Below are positions 12,486 through 23,800 of a stretch of 64,000 nucleotides of DNA, piece after piece. Location of the stretch: assembly GCA_013398955.1 (NCBI GenBank), contig VWPU01012722.1, positions 62,001 to 126,000 of the forward strand, read 5' to 3'. Both the position numbers and the translations under genes were made by a program. The first letter of the stretch is position 1, and every line of letters starts with the position of its first letter. This stretch comes from Callaeas wilsoni (taxonomy: Eukaryota > Chordata > Aves > Passeriformes > Callaeidae). The notes beneath the pieces are model-generated. The model did not search any database. It was given only the letters and a program-made list of their open reading frames with translations, and was not told where the DNA came from.

Positions 12486-13627
12486 TTGAAGGAAGGTAGA
12501 AATCTAACTACAAAGCTTTCTTGAGCTTCAGTACTTTATTTTGCCTTTCATTCAGGAGCTGAACTCATTTGATTCACTCACGACTCTTTTTATCACCTCT
12601 GCCTCTCCAGCACCCTCCACCCCTGCAATATACCAGTTCTTGGTTTCTATTTCTTTGTGGTCTTTCTGTCTTCTCAGAAGTACTAAGGAAAGGGAGTTTT
12701 GACCTTGAAATATTGCTAGAAAATCTTCCCAGACAATCTTTATTGAGGCCCAGCTGTGGCCTTTGAAAAGGGTTTGTGTTACACAATCCAACCTGCTCCT
12801 AGGCTACAGGAACCCCCACAACTCTGAACAGCAAGCACAGAAGGGTATTTGGAGTTCTCCATGAGCTGGCCAGGAAGATTGCCTCCTCGTGAGAGGAGGT
12901 CTATGTGTACAAAACACATCTGCAATGTAGAAGGAGGCTTCCTGCACATGTAAACTGACTGTAAGGTCTGGAAACTAGCTGCCTACCTGTTATAACAAAT
13001 GCCCCGGCAGCATCCTTGCCTTGCAGCTCCGCTGCAATGAAGCTTTTGGGGTCCTCAGGACAAAAGCCAGTAGTAAATTACTCTGCTGCTACTTCTCTAA
13101 CTCCAAGTCACAAACCCAGTAGATCCCACATGACATTTGCTCTTGGTGAGCTGCAGAGTTTATCTGCACAGTGGGAGGGTAACATTGCTGAGGCTGGCAA
13201 GTAACTTCACTCAAGCAATGAGGAACCAGCCATAACTCCAAGCACTGTATAAAGATGCCTAGAGTTAAGTTTCAAAGCCATATATTTCACATGAAAGAAG
13301 GAATTCTAGAGTAAGTACTCTAAGATTATATTTCTCTGTTTTCTTTGTAAGCAAATAGGATGTTTTAGGTCTTGGAGAAGAGAGCCAAAGCAAGGACACA
13401 AGACAACATTTTGTGCGGGTCAGAAAACAGTAGCTCTGAAAATGCTAACAGGACAGCCATATGGGGTGTTGCCCAGAGCTCTTTTACTCTTGAGCCCTTA
13501 TTTCAAGGGAGTTTCCTATGTGCACACAGACAAGACAAACGAGGAATTCGGGTTCAACAGCAACTGAAATTAAGTAGCACTCATGCCCCTCCTCACCCAA
13601 TACTACTACCCCTTTCTCACAGATCAC

Positions 13628-13814
13628 CTTGAAAGGTCCTAGGTTCATCTTCTCCTCGGGCCGCAGGAGTTGTCTGTCTACGCCTTCTTCTCTGGGATCC
13701 AACTAGCCGCAGTCTGGTAGGCTGCTGGATTTGGCTGTCTGCTGCAACACCCTCTTCCCCAGGGGAACCCAGGGCTCTTGGGTTGGTCTGTTGAGCCATT
13801 TGAATAGGGTCCAC
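13628..13814 (-). CDS. Probable internal coding exon (187 bases), same unrecognised gene
   Basis: Minus-strand reading: the acceptor cttagctttag precedes GTGGACCC, and the donor is CAAG followed by gtgatctg. The frame starts in phase 0 and gives 62 residues plus one base. It runs VDPIQMAQQTNPRALG, then an acidic EGVAADSQIQQ, then a strongly basic LRLVGSQRRRRRQ, and ends EDEPRTFQ. The leftover G joins the TC of the 12028 exon to make valine, so the frame continues. The basic cluster could be a nuclear localisation or membrane-proximal signal; that is inference only. The acceptor is only moderately strong. The intron to the next exon would be about 1.6 kb. Confidence 0.42.
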
Positions 13815-15586
13815 CTAAAGCTAAGAGTCAAGGTCAATGAACAGGGGGCCTATCATGAAGTTACTGGCTTCAAAAGAAAATAGGAAACAGAACCCAAGAG
13901 CTGTAAAAGCTCATGTTTACCTCATACATTACAAAGTAAAAGGAAAACCTTAGGGCTAAATCAACACCAACAGACCTTTCCTGGCATGACCAGACCTTAC
14001 CTTGCAATTTAGCCCTACTTCCTTGTGAAAGTGCCTCCTTTCCTTATTCCTAAGTAGGAACACAGTAGTAACTTCACTGATAGGGGAGGTGGAGAGGACT
14101 AGGGCTATAAGAAGCAAACAAACCGTTGGAGGAGGAGCTAACACAGCATCTTCTCATTTGTAATCAGCAAAGCCTTTCCAGGCCTAGTGAAATGAGAAGA
14201 GAGCCTACAAGACCTGTCTATGATGTTTGGGTCTTAAAGGAGCACAGCATCACAAATTTCCCTTGGTCCTCAAAGAGGGAAAGAAGGAAGGGTGAACCTC
14301 TCATATGGCTGAGGTATGCTCAGTGCAGGGACAGGGGCAGAATAAATAGTTTTTACTTCTTTGTAACATATAAGCATATTTTATCATACTGTTTTCTAAG
14401 ATTTTCTTTCAGTCTTATTCTGTGGAAGTGTCTGCCACAGTAACTGGAGCAGGTACTTCTTCCTCTCTTCCAGACAGCACTATTTTCCAGATCTTGTGAA
14501 AATACAGCCTTCCTTCTGGACTACTTGACCCTTATACAGCCCCCCTTTAGGTTCAATTAGCTCATAGATTTTCACTTGCTTAAGTGTTTCTTAGGATTTT
14601 TCTAGCACTTTGTGAATTCCTCTGAGACCCTTTCACAACCCTTTGAGGACCACAACACTTAACCAAAAATCCCTGAGGCCTATGGTGAAGAAGAGGCAAA
14701 TTACTATTTGCACTGCCTTCCATGTCCCTGGTAATGTACAAAGAGAGGAGGCAGCTGTAAAATAAAGGACTAAACCAAAGAAAGAGTCATCTCTGAGTCC
14801 CTTGTCACTCGGTGTTTGAAAGGGCAAAGTTGCTAATGTCTGTGCAGGGCAGCCTGTCCATCCGCAGACCCCCAGGCTAAGAGATGGTCCAGAGCGGATG
14901 AGTGTGGATGCACTTTCCAAAAGTACTGAAAGTTTGATGAACTTCCTGTGGACCTGGGCTGTTTTGATATTTATGATTATAATCATCACCTTAAAATAAA
15001 GCTGAGCCCTGGGTTAGAAATGCAACTGGACTGGTAAATCTTGTGTTTTCTCCTTGTCATATTTCCGAAGTAGCTAATTAAATGCAGACTTACTAAGTGA
15101 CTAGCACCAGACCACAGAAAGCTCGCTTCGTTTCTGGGCTCTGCTATGTACGTGTTCAGCAATAAAATGCTTCTTTCCCTCCCGACCTGTCAAAGGCAAG
15201 GGCATCGTATCATGAGTTAGTGCTGGGGGATGTGGGGGTGGGTAAGGAATGGTGGCCCAGAAGTTGAGGTGGACAAAGGCTTGATGATCTAGCTCATATG
15301 ACCTAATAGACTGTGTCACTGCCTTTGGGAAATACAAGCCTCCTGACACGTGCCCTTGGCTGGAAGGTCAGAATAGAAAAGGCCAAGCTCAGAAAATGAA
15401 GCCCTCCAGCTGAGAAAAATAATCTAACCATGGATTGGAGAAAGCTTTATTTTTTTCCTCCAATTTTTTTTTTTCCAAATTTTCAGACTTGATGCGTTGC
15501 TGTAGTGCACTTCACATCTGATTAAATTAGTCACATTGCATTATGCCAGATCAAATGTGACATGTTGCAATGGAATGTGAACAGCA

Positions 15587-15651
15587 TATAAAGATGTACT
15601 GGCATCACAGAGCTGCTACCTGCTTCTGACACATCACTCCATTAGCAGCAG
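15587..15651 (+). promoter_or_regulatory. Possible TATA promoter and short non-coding first exon
   Basis: A TATAAA at 15587-15592 is followed by about 60 bases ending in agcagcag and a very good donor, gtaaggg, starting at 15652. A start site near 15617 would leave a first exon of about 35 bases with no ATG. The 100 bases upstream contain repeated attaaatta and caaatgtgacatg-like motifs. The spacing is typical of a tissue-restricted TATA gene with a non-coding exon 1. Against this, no coding second exon could be linked to it, and TATAAA occurs by chance in AT-rich DNA. Confidence 0.28.
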
Positions 15652-18549
15652 GTAAGGGAGGCATGCAAGGTCCAAATACTTCCTTGTTATTTAGTCACGC
15701 TTTTGCAACTAAACAGTAGTTTCTTGTATGGTTACTTAATTTTGCATCAAATTAGTAATTGGTTACTCCAAGAAACTCTTAACTACCCCACACCTGCTTG
15801 TGATAATACACAAGGAAGTATCTAATCAGGATTCAGCCCATCCCTTAAAAGCATACGAAATATGCTAACTAAAAGAAGACTAGCTAGGTGTAGAGCATAT
15901 AGACAATTGCAACCTACAGACAACAGGGTAGAGGCATCATATTATTGCCTGTGTACATACAGTTAGTATTTTGGGGGCTGCAGGAATCCCACCACGGGGA
16001 AACTCTAAAATGTATCTCACTAAGCCCCTCCTGTTAGGCTGTTATCAGCGCAGCCCTTGTGGGGCTCTGCAATGAATTGAAACTACTACACCAGTGAAGA
16101 GCACAAGGAAAGCTTTAACATGATAGTCCACCTTTCTTATGGTAAATACCTGCCCTGCTGCATGGCAACATAGATCAAAGCATTAAAGAAAATCCATGCT
16201 GATTTGATCTGGACCAGAGCACTACAAGTGCACAGCCCAATTTATATTCACTCTGGACTTGTTGTTTTAACTGGGGTTCTTGCAGGATAGTTTGAAAGAG
16301 ATGAGAACAGTTTCAGGAAGAACTACTTGCCAAAGAGGTTCTAGCTCATTGCCACTTTTCTTTCATGTTCCTAGAAGTCAATACCAGTATCCAGTACATA
16401 CCAAAGGGCTGAGCCTTGCTATGAAATGACTACCTAAGCAGTCAGCAAAGCCATTTCACTGGGTAATCCACCCTAAAAGACCAGAAAGGGGAAGTCCTTC
16501 TGGTACAGGGCTGGCTATGCAGCTTATTCTATGTAACTTATTTTTCATACATATAAAATGAAGTATATTTTACAAACCATGGAGAATTCACTTTAATCAG
16601 CTGAGGATGTAAGTTTTTAAGTTATAGTTATTAATCACAACTTTTTTCTCTTATACAATACTGTGATTTTTTGGACAATCCTGGAGGTCCTTGGCTCAGG
16701 GGTTTTAGGGAGCCATAGCACAGCAGAAAACTCTCCTTACTTGAACAAAGCTCCTGTGACCAAAAGAGTTTAACTGGATGGAGGCAATGGGGACTCCCAC
16801 AACTCAACACCATGAGATACTACATGAAGCTGAAGAAGGAGGTTGGCCTAGTTGGGTGACTTTGGTAGCTCAGTCTCGGCAAGTCTGATTGCAGTTCTCA
16901 TGCTCATTACTTTGTGTTCCTTGGGGAAGTTGCATCCTATTCTGTGATTCTTTCACAGTATTTATCTTTCTTGCTCTGAGAAGAGAATAACCAGATTTTG
17001 ACAACTTTTGTGGAGCCTCTTTGACAGTGGAAATCCTTTTGCCTAAGGTACCTGGGCACTGCGCTGTCAGGTAAATACACAGTTACAATATATCTGTGAG
17101 AGGAATAGTGTACAGGCTATAACAATGAAAGCTGTACTCAGTCTCTCAACCACATTTTACATTATGCTGTCTGGTTTTCAGACGCTATCATAGCCAAAAG
17201 TGTTCAATCCACACATGAATGCAAATTGATGTTCTGAATGTCCTGATTACATTGTTCAGTATTCTCTTTCTCACAGTTTCCAGTGCTAACTGAGGGCAGG
17301 TATCCCCAAAAAGTGCATGTGTGTCATGGTGTTTAATGAAAAATTTGTTTGACTAATTAAAATCAGGACCATGGCCGGTTCATATACTTAAGAAGAAGCT
17401 AACATACCAGAGTGCATGAACACATAGACCTTGCTTGGGAAAATCCCCATTGTAGAGGTTCACCAAGAAGCTGAGCCCACTGAACTATTCTAGTGCCTCT
17501 GCAGCACACCTCTGAAAGCCTTATATAAAAAGCTGTAGCTGACATGGGATACATTTCTCTTTGCTTTTCCCATTCCCTGCAATTGGCTAGTTTTGAATCT
17601 TTTCCAGTGTGTGGTCCAGAAAGGGAGGATCAGTCCCATTCATAGATTGTCCTGGCTTCCCTTTTCTTTCTGTGGTTCCTCTTTCTTCTCATTCAAATTG
17701 GTACATACTGAGCAGATGAAATGAATAACAAAAGGCAACTGTGTTGTAATTAATGCACATATGTAAAACCAGTGCCTGCATAGCTGACCTTTCCATTTCT
17801 GTATGTTTGGCTGGGTGTAAAAGAAACTGCCAACACAATTTTCCATTGGCAATGATGTGTTTATGACTGTACCGAGCTTTCTATTTTCTGATGGATGAAT
17901 ATAGTAAAAAGGATAGTGATTGTGAAACCAGGTCTGGATCTGAGGTAACCCAGTGCAGTGCTTCTTCAGAAGTTTGAATCAGTTCCAGGATAACGAAGAT
18001 GTGCTCTCAACATTCCCTGGATTCATCTGCTCGAGTAGTCCCTGTTCCGAACTTAGGAAATTTGAAAGAAATACATCAAATACATGGCCATATACTCGCA
18101 CCTGCAGTATGTCTTATGGAGAGCAAAGGGCTGATGTTTGAAGGAGGCTGATGGCTACATACTCCCAAAAGAGAATCCTTGGAGGAGGAAGCTGTGCACA
18201 GCACAAAAGGCACCTCAAGCTCAAGAACATATCTCAGGTTGGTTCTGAAGTAGAAACACTACGGCTTCCCTCCTAGGCTATGGAAGATCTTTCTTGCCAT
18301 ATGTCATTATCAAAAATGTATCCATGGGTGGAATAAGTACTGTACAACAACCTAGGCAGACTGTTTCTGAGGCTTAGGGGTTAAGATCATACATGGGTGT
18401 ATGACCTGGTCTTTGGCTGGCCGTGACTTCACATGAATGTGGCATTTGAGCAGCTGCAGTCAGGTTTTGGATTGCTATAACTTACACCACAGATGATGCT
18501 GGCTTCTATCCAGGCCAGGATCTGGGAGGACCACAGTCTTCGTACTCAC
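15652..18549. other. No gene supported; intron-like sequence
   Basis: If the minus-strand gene is real, this lies in the intron between its 18550-18664 and 13628-13814 exons. Another TATA-like string at 17522-17527 is followed by nothing I can call an exon. No repeat family was recognised. Confidence 0.4.
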
Positions 18550-18664
18550 TGGTTGGCCCAGTAAAGATGGGGAAATTTGATGCTGCCCCAGCAGTAAAGC
18601 CAGGATTTTAACTGCGTGTTCAGCCATTTGATTTGTCTGGAGACCTGGTATGCGTATCTCAGTG
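18550..18664 (-). CDS. Possible internal coding exon (115 bases), same unrecognised gene
   Basis: Both splice sites are strong on the minus strand: the acceptor is cctctactttccccag and the donor is CCA followed by gtgagtac. Taking one base from a split codon, the frame reads TEIRIPGLQTNQMAEHAVKI and then LALLLGQHQ to SLLGQP, 38 residues ending in phase 0. That fits the phase 0 start of the 13814 exon. A second frame of the exon is also open (it contains QVSRQIKWLN), but that frame would hit a stop inside the 13628-13814 exon, so the first is preferred. The preceding exon, ending in phase 2, has not been found. Confidence 0.33.
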
Positions 18665-19489
18665 CTGGGGAAAGTAGAGGAAACACAATTTAATACTGAA
18701 GTCACTTGAGTGGAAAAGCTGTGATGTTGCCCTCCCTCTTCACCCACTTGGTTTAGTCTGACAAGCAAGGAGCATCCAAAGTGCTTCCAGGAACACATGT
18801 GCACACACAGACATGATGATCACAGCGTGGCCATCGGTGCAGCCAGAGCCATGTGTTTCCAGCCACCAACAAACCCTGTGCTGCAGAGGCATATTCTGGT
18901 GGGCACAAGGGGAGCAGGAACTTCTGCCTTTGCAGGAAGAGTGGGAGGTTTAAAAATGCCCTATGAATTAGGACTGCTATTACTCCTTTAAAAGGATAGG
19001 GAAACTACTATTTGGTCACTCCTGAGCTTCATGGTTGCCACTGGAGGGCTCAGCTGAATGGGGAGAAGGAGGAATTGTTATTAAGCCTAGTTAACATGAG
19101 GCCACAAATTTAGGAGTGCAGGTGCCTTGGGCTCTGTACAGGAAAGAAATAAGAGTCAGAGTGGCTCCTTCAGGAGAGATTTCAGGTCCACTGAGATCTG
19201 AATGGCTGCCTAAGGCTTTTCTCCCTGCCCTGGCTTCGTGGAGACCTCCCAGGCACCACCCCGGTGACTCGGTCATTGCAGTTTAGGTGAATCCAGCCCT
19301 TCAAGTTCAGACACCCTAACAAGTTACTGCAGGGCTACAATGGACTGTGAAGAAATAAACTCAGTGAATTTTGCTTCAGAAAGGCATCCAGACATCTCCC
19401 TGTGTACTGCTAGGGCTTGTCTCTAGTGGAGCTGCCTGCTGTGTGCCAACCCCTGGGAGTCCCTTGAAAGATAGCAGAGGCTGGCTCCT

Positions 19490-19592
19490 GCTGTTTAGGG
19501 GCAAGGAAACAGAGGCAATGGGAGATAAGGATGGCACAGGGCCACAGGGTGGGCCAGAGGAAGGTTTAGAATTAATGATTGGGATTGACTAT
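19490..19592 (-). mobile_element. MIR-like SINE relic, antisense
   Basis: The plus strand reads ggggcaaggaaacagaggca, then gatggcacagggccacaggg, then aggtttagaattaatg. This resembles the reverse of the MIR core (gaggaaactgaggc... cttgcccaaggtcacacag... gaattcgaaccc). Divergence is high, as expected for a copy that predates birds. A RepeatMasker alignment would decide. Confidence 0.4.
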
Positions 19593-19758
19593 TTGTTTAT
19601 TCCTCACCCTTAACTGGCAAAGGCTGTTCTGGCTCTCATTCAAAACAGAAGCAAGGCAGCAGATACTTTGTGAATGGGGAAAAGAAGATGCCTGAGGGAT
19701 ACCTTCAGCTCCCTGGAGATTCCACTGGTGAAACGAGCATGGTTAAGAGGCTACTTAC

Positions 19759-19867
19759 CTTGGTAGCCACCTAAATCTAATCTGAAGAGTACCCAGGAGG
19801 GCTTGTGAGCTCCCATAGCCAGGTGCTCGCTCCAGCTGAGCCCACGAGGTCCCTCATGCTCCAGCTC
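19759..19867 (-). CDS. Candidate exon (109 bases) with strong splice sites
   Basis: The minus-strand acceptor is ggtttctttcctgtag and the donor is CCAAG followed by gtaagtagc, both near consensus. Only one frame is open, starting ELEHEGPRGLSWSEHLAMG and ending in GGYQ with one base left over. That end phase does not fit the preferred frame of the 18550-18664 exon. Either this is a non-coding or alternative exon, an exon of another transcript, or a decoy. The residue composition is unremarkable. Confidence 0.22.
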
Positions 19868-20159
19868 CTACAGGAAAGAAACCTGGGTGTGTGTGAACCA
19901 GACTCTAGAAAGGAGCCAAACTCTGGCACAAGACCTCAGCATCTTGACACAGCCTCTTTCCTGAGGAAGACGGAGGAAAAGAAATCTGTCTCAGACCTTC
20001 CCTCAGTGTTTAGTGAAGCCTCTCTACGCTGCCACTGAAGCCCAGCAGCCCCTCGCCTGTTATTTTACACTTCATACCCAGGCAGAAGGTAACAGCTTTG
20101 CTGGTAGATATGCAGCCAACTTATGAGGATGTTTTCCAGTTATTCACAGCCAGGCATTG

Positions 20160-20420
20160 TAGCAGACTGCAAGCTAATCTGCTAGCTATTGAATTTGCAT
20201 ATACACAGGCTTTAATAGCTAGTGAAATGCACTTTCTGTGAACTCTGTAGCTCTTATACAACGTTTTCAATTAATATCTGCTCACTTGAGTTAATAGATT
20301 TCTCCCATAATATTTACAAGACTGTATGGACTCTCTCTTTTGACTAATTAACACATCTTTAAATTCCTTTGACTAAAGCTTTTCATTGTCTGGTGAGTAA
20401 TATTTGACTTATCAGTCTTT
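20160..20420. promoter_or_regulatory. Possible conserved non-coding element
   Basis: This AT-rich block lacks recognisable repeats and has many homeodomain-type ATTA/TAAT cores (for example tgactaattaac and caattaatatctg), plus caagctaatctgc and atttgcatata. Such texture is typical of deeply conserved enhancers near developmental genes, but I see only composition and motif density, not conservation. Confidence 0.15.
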
Positions 20421-20768
20421 ACATCCAACTATTTGGGGGGGGAGTCATAGGCTCATTAAAAAGCAGTCTTTAATATTCTGTCTTCTCATAGTAAGACAAC
20501 ACAGCAAGTCTTCCACTATGTTGTTTGGTATTTTGAAAGCTTCCATTTTATCTGTGCTTTCATTTTAATGGTGCCATTTCACTTTATCTGAGGAAAACAG
20601 GATAACTGATATTTTTAGAGTTGATGGTTCAGAGGACTACACCTTCACTCCAAGCCTGATTCTGCTTACAAGAAATACACAGAACTTGGAATGAAAACCG
20701 GCATTGCCTTTGTCTCAGGAGACTGAGCACTGCTTAGTGGTGAAAATTATCACTGCCCGAAGCCAACA

Positions 20769-20793
20769 CAAAAAAAAAAAAAAAAAAAAAAAA
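20769..20793. repeat. Poly-A tract
   Basis: An uninterrupted run of about 25 A residues. The open frame at 20704-20898 passing through it (a poly-lysine run) is an artefact. Confidence 0.85.
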
Positions 20794-20899
20794 CAGGCTA
20801 AAATCCTCTACCATCTACCACAGCTTGTGACACCAGAATTGCTGAAGAACTGGAGACACAGTCTTCTGTACTGGAAAAGTTATTCACAGCCTTTATAAA

Positions 20900-23800
20900 A
20901 AGAATAGATTAGAAGCTTACACCTACAAAACAGAGCTCTGCACCTCCATAGCTAGAGGAAGACTAAGTCTGGTTTTCCTCACAATGAGCCCACACATTTG
21001 ATTTTCTCAAAGTGCGCTTGTGTGCTCTTCTTGGAGTGCCTGCTTCTGGACTCATGTCATCAAGCACGGACATCTGACTCTATTTAATTCCTCACTTCGG
21101 CACCTCTGTGCTGCAATTAAAGTTTATCCACGAGAATAGTCAACCAAAGTAGATAGCACAGGTCTTTGTAAGAGGAGACCTTTGCTTTAAGGAGCAATAA
21201 AAACTTGGTTTAAAAAAAACCCGTACAAGTGGCATCTGATTTAGCAGCCTTTGAACTCAGCAGCCAGAGCGTGGAAGTTCAGCGTATATGGCTATTTGTT
21301 CAGGTGGATACCACTGACACTTGGGGGTCATATTTTTCAGATTTTCTTTCCTATCATAACACTAAGAGATTTCTTTTTAAAACAAGAAAAAATAAAGTTG
21401 ACACCACAGAGAGAATGAAGAGGACAATCTGTCTCTTCTAATCCTTGCAGGGGCTTTTGTGTTTAAATCATGCAATACGGTAGTCTCAGAATCTTCAAGA
21501 ACAGGTTTGAGTATCAGTATTCACTAGTAAGCATATCCCTACTAGGTAAATTGAAGCAGATTTCTGCTTTTTCTTTCTAAAAAAAAAAGTCTGTTTCATA
21601 ATGCTCCAAGTATTACTAAAAATGCATTAAGTACTAACACGCTTACACATAAAGGTAAAAATGCAACAACAACAGACTAACACTTTTTCATCATTTTATT
21701 TCTATAGTGAAATTTACCTTCCCACATGGAAAAATAAAGCAAATAGTAATATAGCTCCCTAAATATACTTTTTATAATGACCTTATAATAAGCAAAGCTG
21801 GTGGCCTCACATGTTATATATTTCTATTAAAACAAAAGTGCCTACTTATTAACTTCCCCTACCCAGACATTCTTGCTGAAGTTCTCAATACCAGGTGTCT
21901 ACCCAAGCTGACTGGTTATAAAAACCTTTTTTGCCAATTTTTTTCAGCTATTTTCCAATCTACCTTAGAAAACTAGTAAGGGTATTGTTCCTCCCAAATT
22001 TAAAATTCTGGTAGTCTTAACTTTGAGCCTTTTGAAGGCCTTGTGCTTCCAAACAGGGATCTGATACTTGGCACAGTGTGACCTTTCCAGAAGGAGGCGA
22101 TTTACCATGCAAACCCTTCAAAACATGAAGTTTCAAGATTCTGAAGTGTTAGGTTTTAAGAGCTTCATGTCTCAAGCTCTGGTTCCCATTAGGCATAGTC
22201 CAGACAAAGATCAACCACCATTTTCTTGAAGTTTTCAAATTCCTGGTATGGATAGGTAGGAGCTGGGCTGAGACTCAACACAAGCTCATGGGAGCTCTTT
22301 CATGATCACAGTGGACTCCCAGCAAGACACCAGCAGCCTGGCTCAGTGATAGTTGTTCTCATGGGACCTTTGTTTTGCTGTCTCATTGGAAATATCAGAA
22401 CACTCAGAGCTGTTAAGGACCCTAATAATGGCAGTCCTTTAAACAAATGCTGTGCTGTGTATAATACATGCATAATACTTACTCTCCTATGCACACACCT
22501 TATATAAAAGAGCCATATGCTCAGGTGCACATGGGTTGTTGTGAAAGTTCAGATTCTTGGTGCCTTAAATTCAGGACTTGAAATTCTTGAATACCTTGGA
22601 TCTTTATTTCTGTGGGCCTTAGTTCACCATTTATAAAACATAGACAATAGTCTTTATTTTATATCAGTGTTGTGAAAATAGTCCTCCTTACTGTTTGAGG
22701 CCATCCAGTTCTACAGTGAGGTGTACCATAAGTGTGCCCACAAAGAGATGAGGAATTCTTTCTTCTAAGCAGGATTTGAACGTTCTGAAATACATAAAAT
22801 ACATGACCACACACCAAAGAGGTGAAAGACAGCACTGGATAGCTGTTCACTCTTTCAGACACTGAGTCCTGCAAAGATCCAATGGAAGAAATGGAATTTG
22901 ATTAGGTAACAAAGAATCTTATTTAAACACAACATTTACTCAAGGACAGTCTGAATTCTGGGTTTGAAATCTTAATAAATGCTTGCTTATGCATCTTCTT
23001 TTTTATCTTGTATTTTAAAACATTCTTTTAATTTTGTTTGCGTGATACAATCTAAAGCATGAAAGGATCACGTTGGCAAGCAAACACTGTCATTCATCTG
23101 TACTGTAGAATTAATTTCATTTGTGTCTGCTAAAAACAAAACCATGGTGAATATACTTCTTTTAAAGTGTGTCAGTGTAAAATGACATTTAACATAGAAG
23201 ATATCTTCAATTAAAAAGAAAAAAAAAGTGGTGAATCAGGGAAGAAATGAACAAAAGAAACAGTATGCCCAAGAAAGTACTAATTTAGACTAGCAGAGGG
23301 CTGAGAAGAGCTATTGAACAATTTCATTATCACATCCTTTTCAAAGAAGGAAGGCTCCTGCTTTCCTATTTCACGATAATTGGATGAAGAAATGTGGGTG
23401 GGAGCACAATTCATTGCAGAATTTGATGAATTATTTACTAATTAAGGAGAGAAACAGGATAGTATGAGCTATATTACTTTGATATGGATGTTCCTTTTAT
23501 TATATTATTTATACACATGCAATTGTTGCTTTTATTAACTAAGAGGTTAATCACTTGAATGGGATGCTTTGCATTCTTTACAATTACATACACCAGCAAA
23601 TTGGCTAATTTTATGTGAAAAAAATAACCTAGCCATTTTTCTAGCACTTATCTGTATGGTGCAGTTTAATAACATTTTTGCACTGTGTAAAATGAATAAA
23701 CCAGCTGGTCTTGTGTTTTGGCAGCAGCACTGCACATCGCACCATGGCACGCACAGGCGCAGGAGCCCTCGTCGGGGCTCAGGCGCACTGCAGAGGTGAT

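Noticed and set aside
15619..15640. Similarity of tgcttctgacacatc to the start of beta-globin mRNA
   Set aside because: The match is about a dozen bases, no ATG or globin exon follows, and the surrounding sequence is unlike a globin locus.
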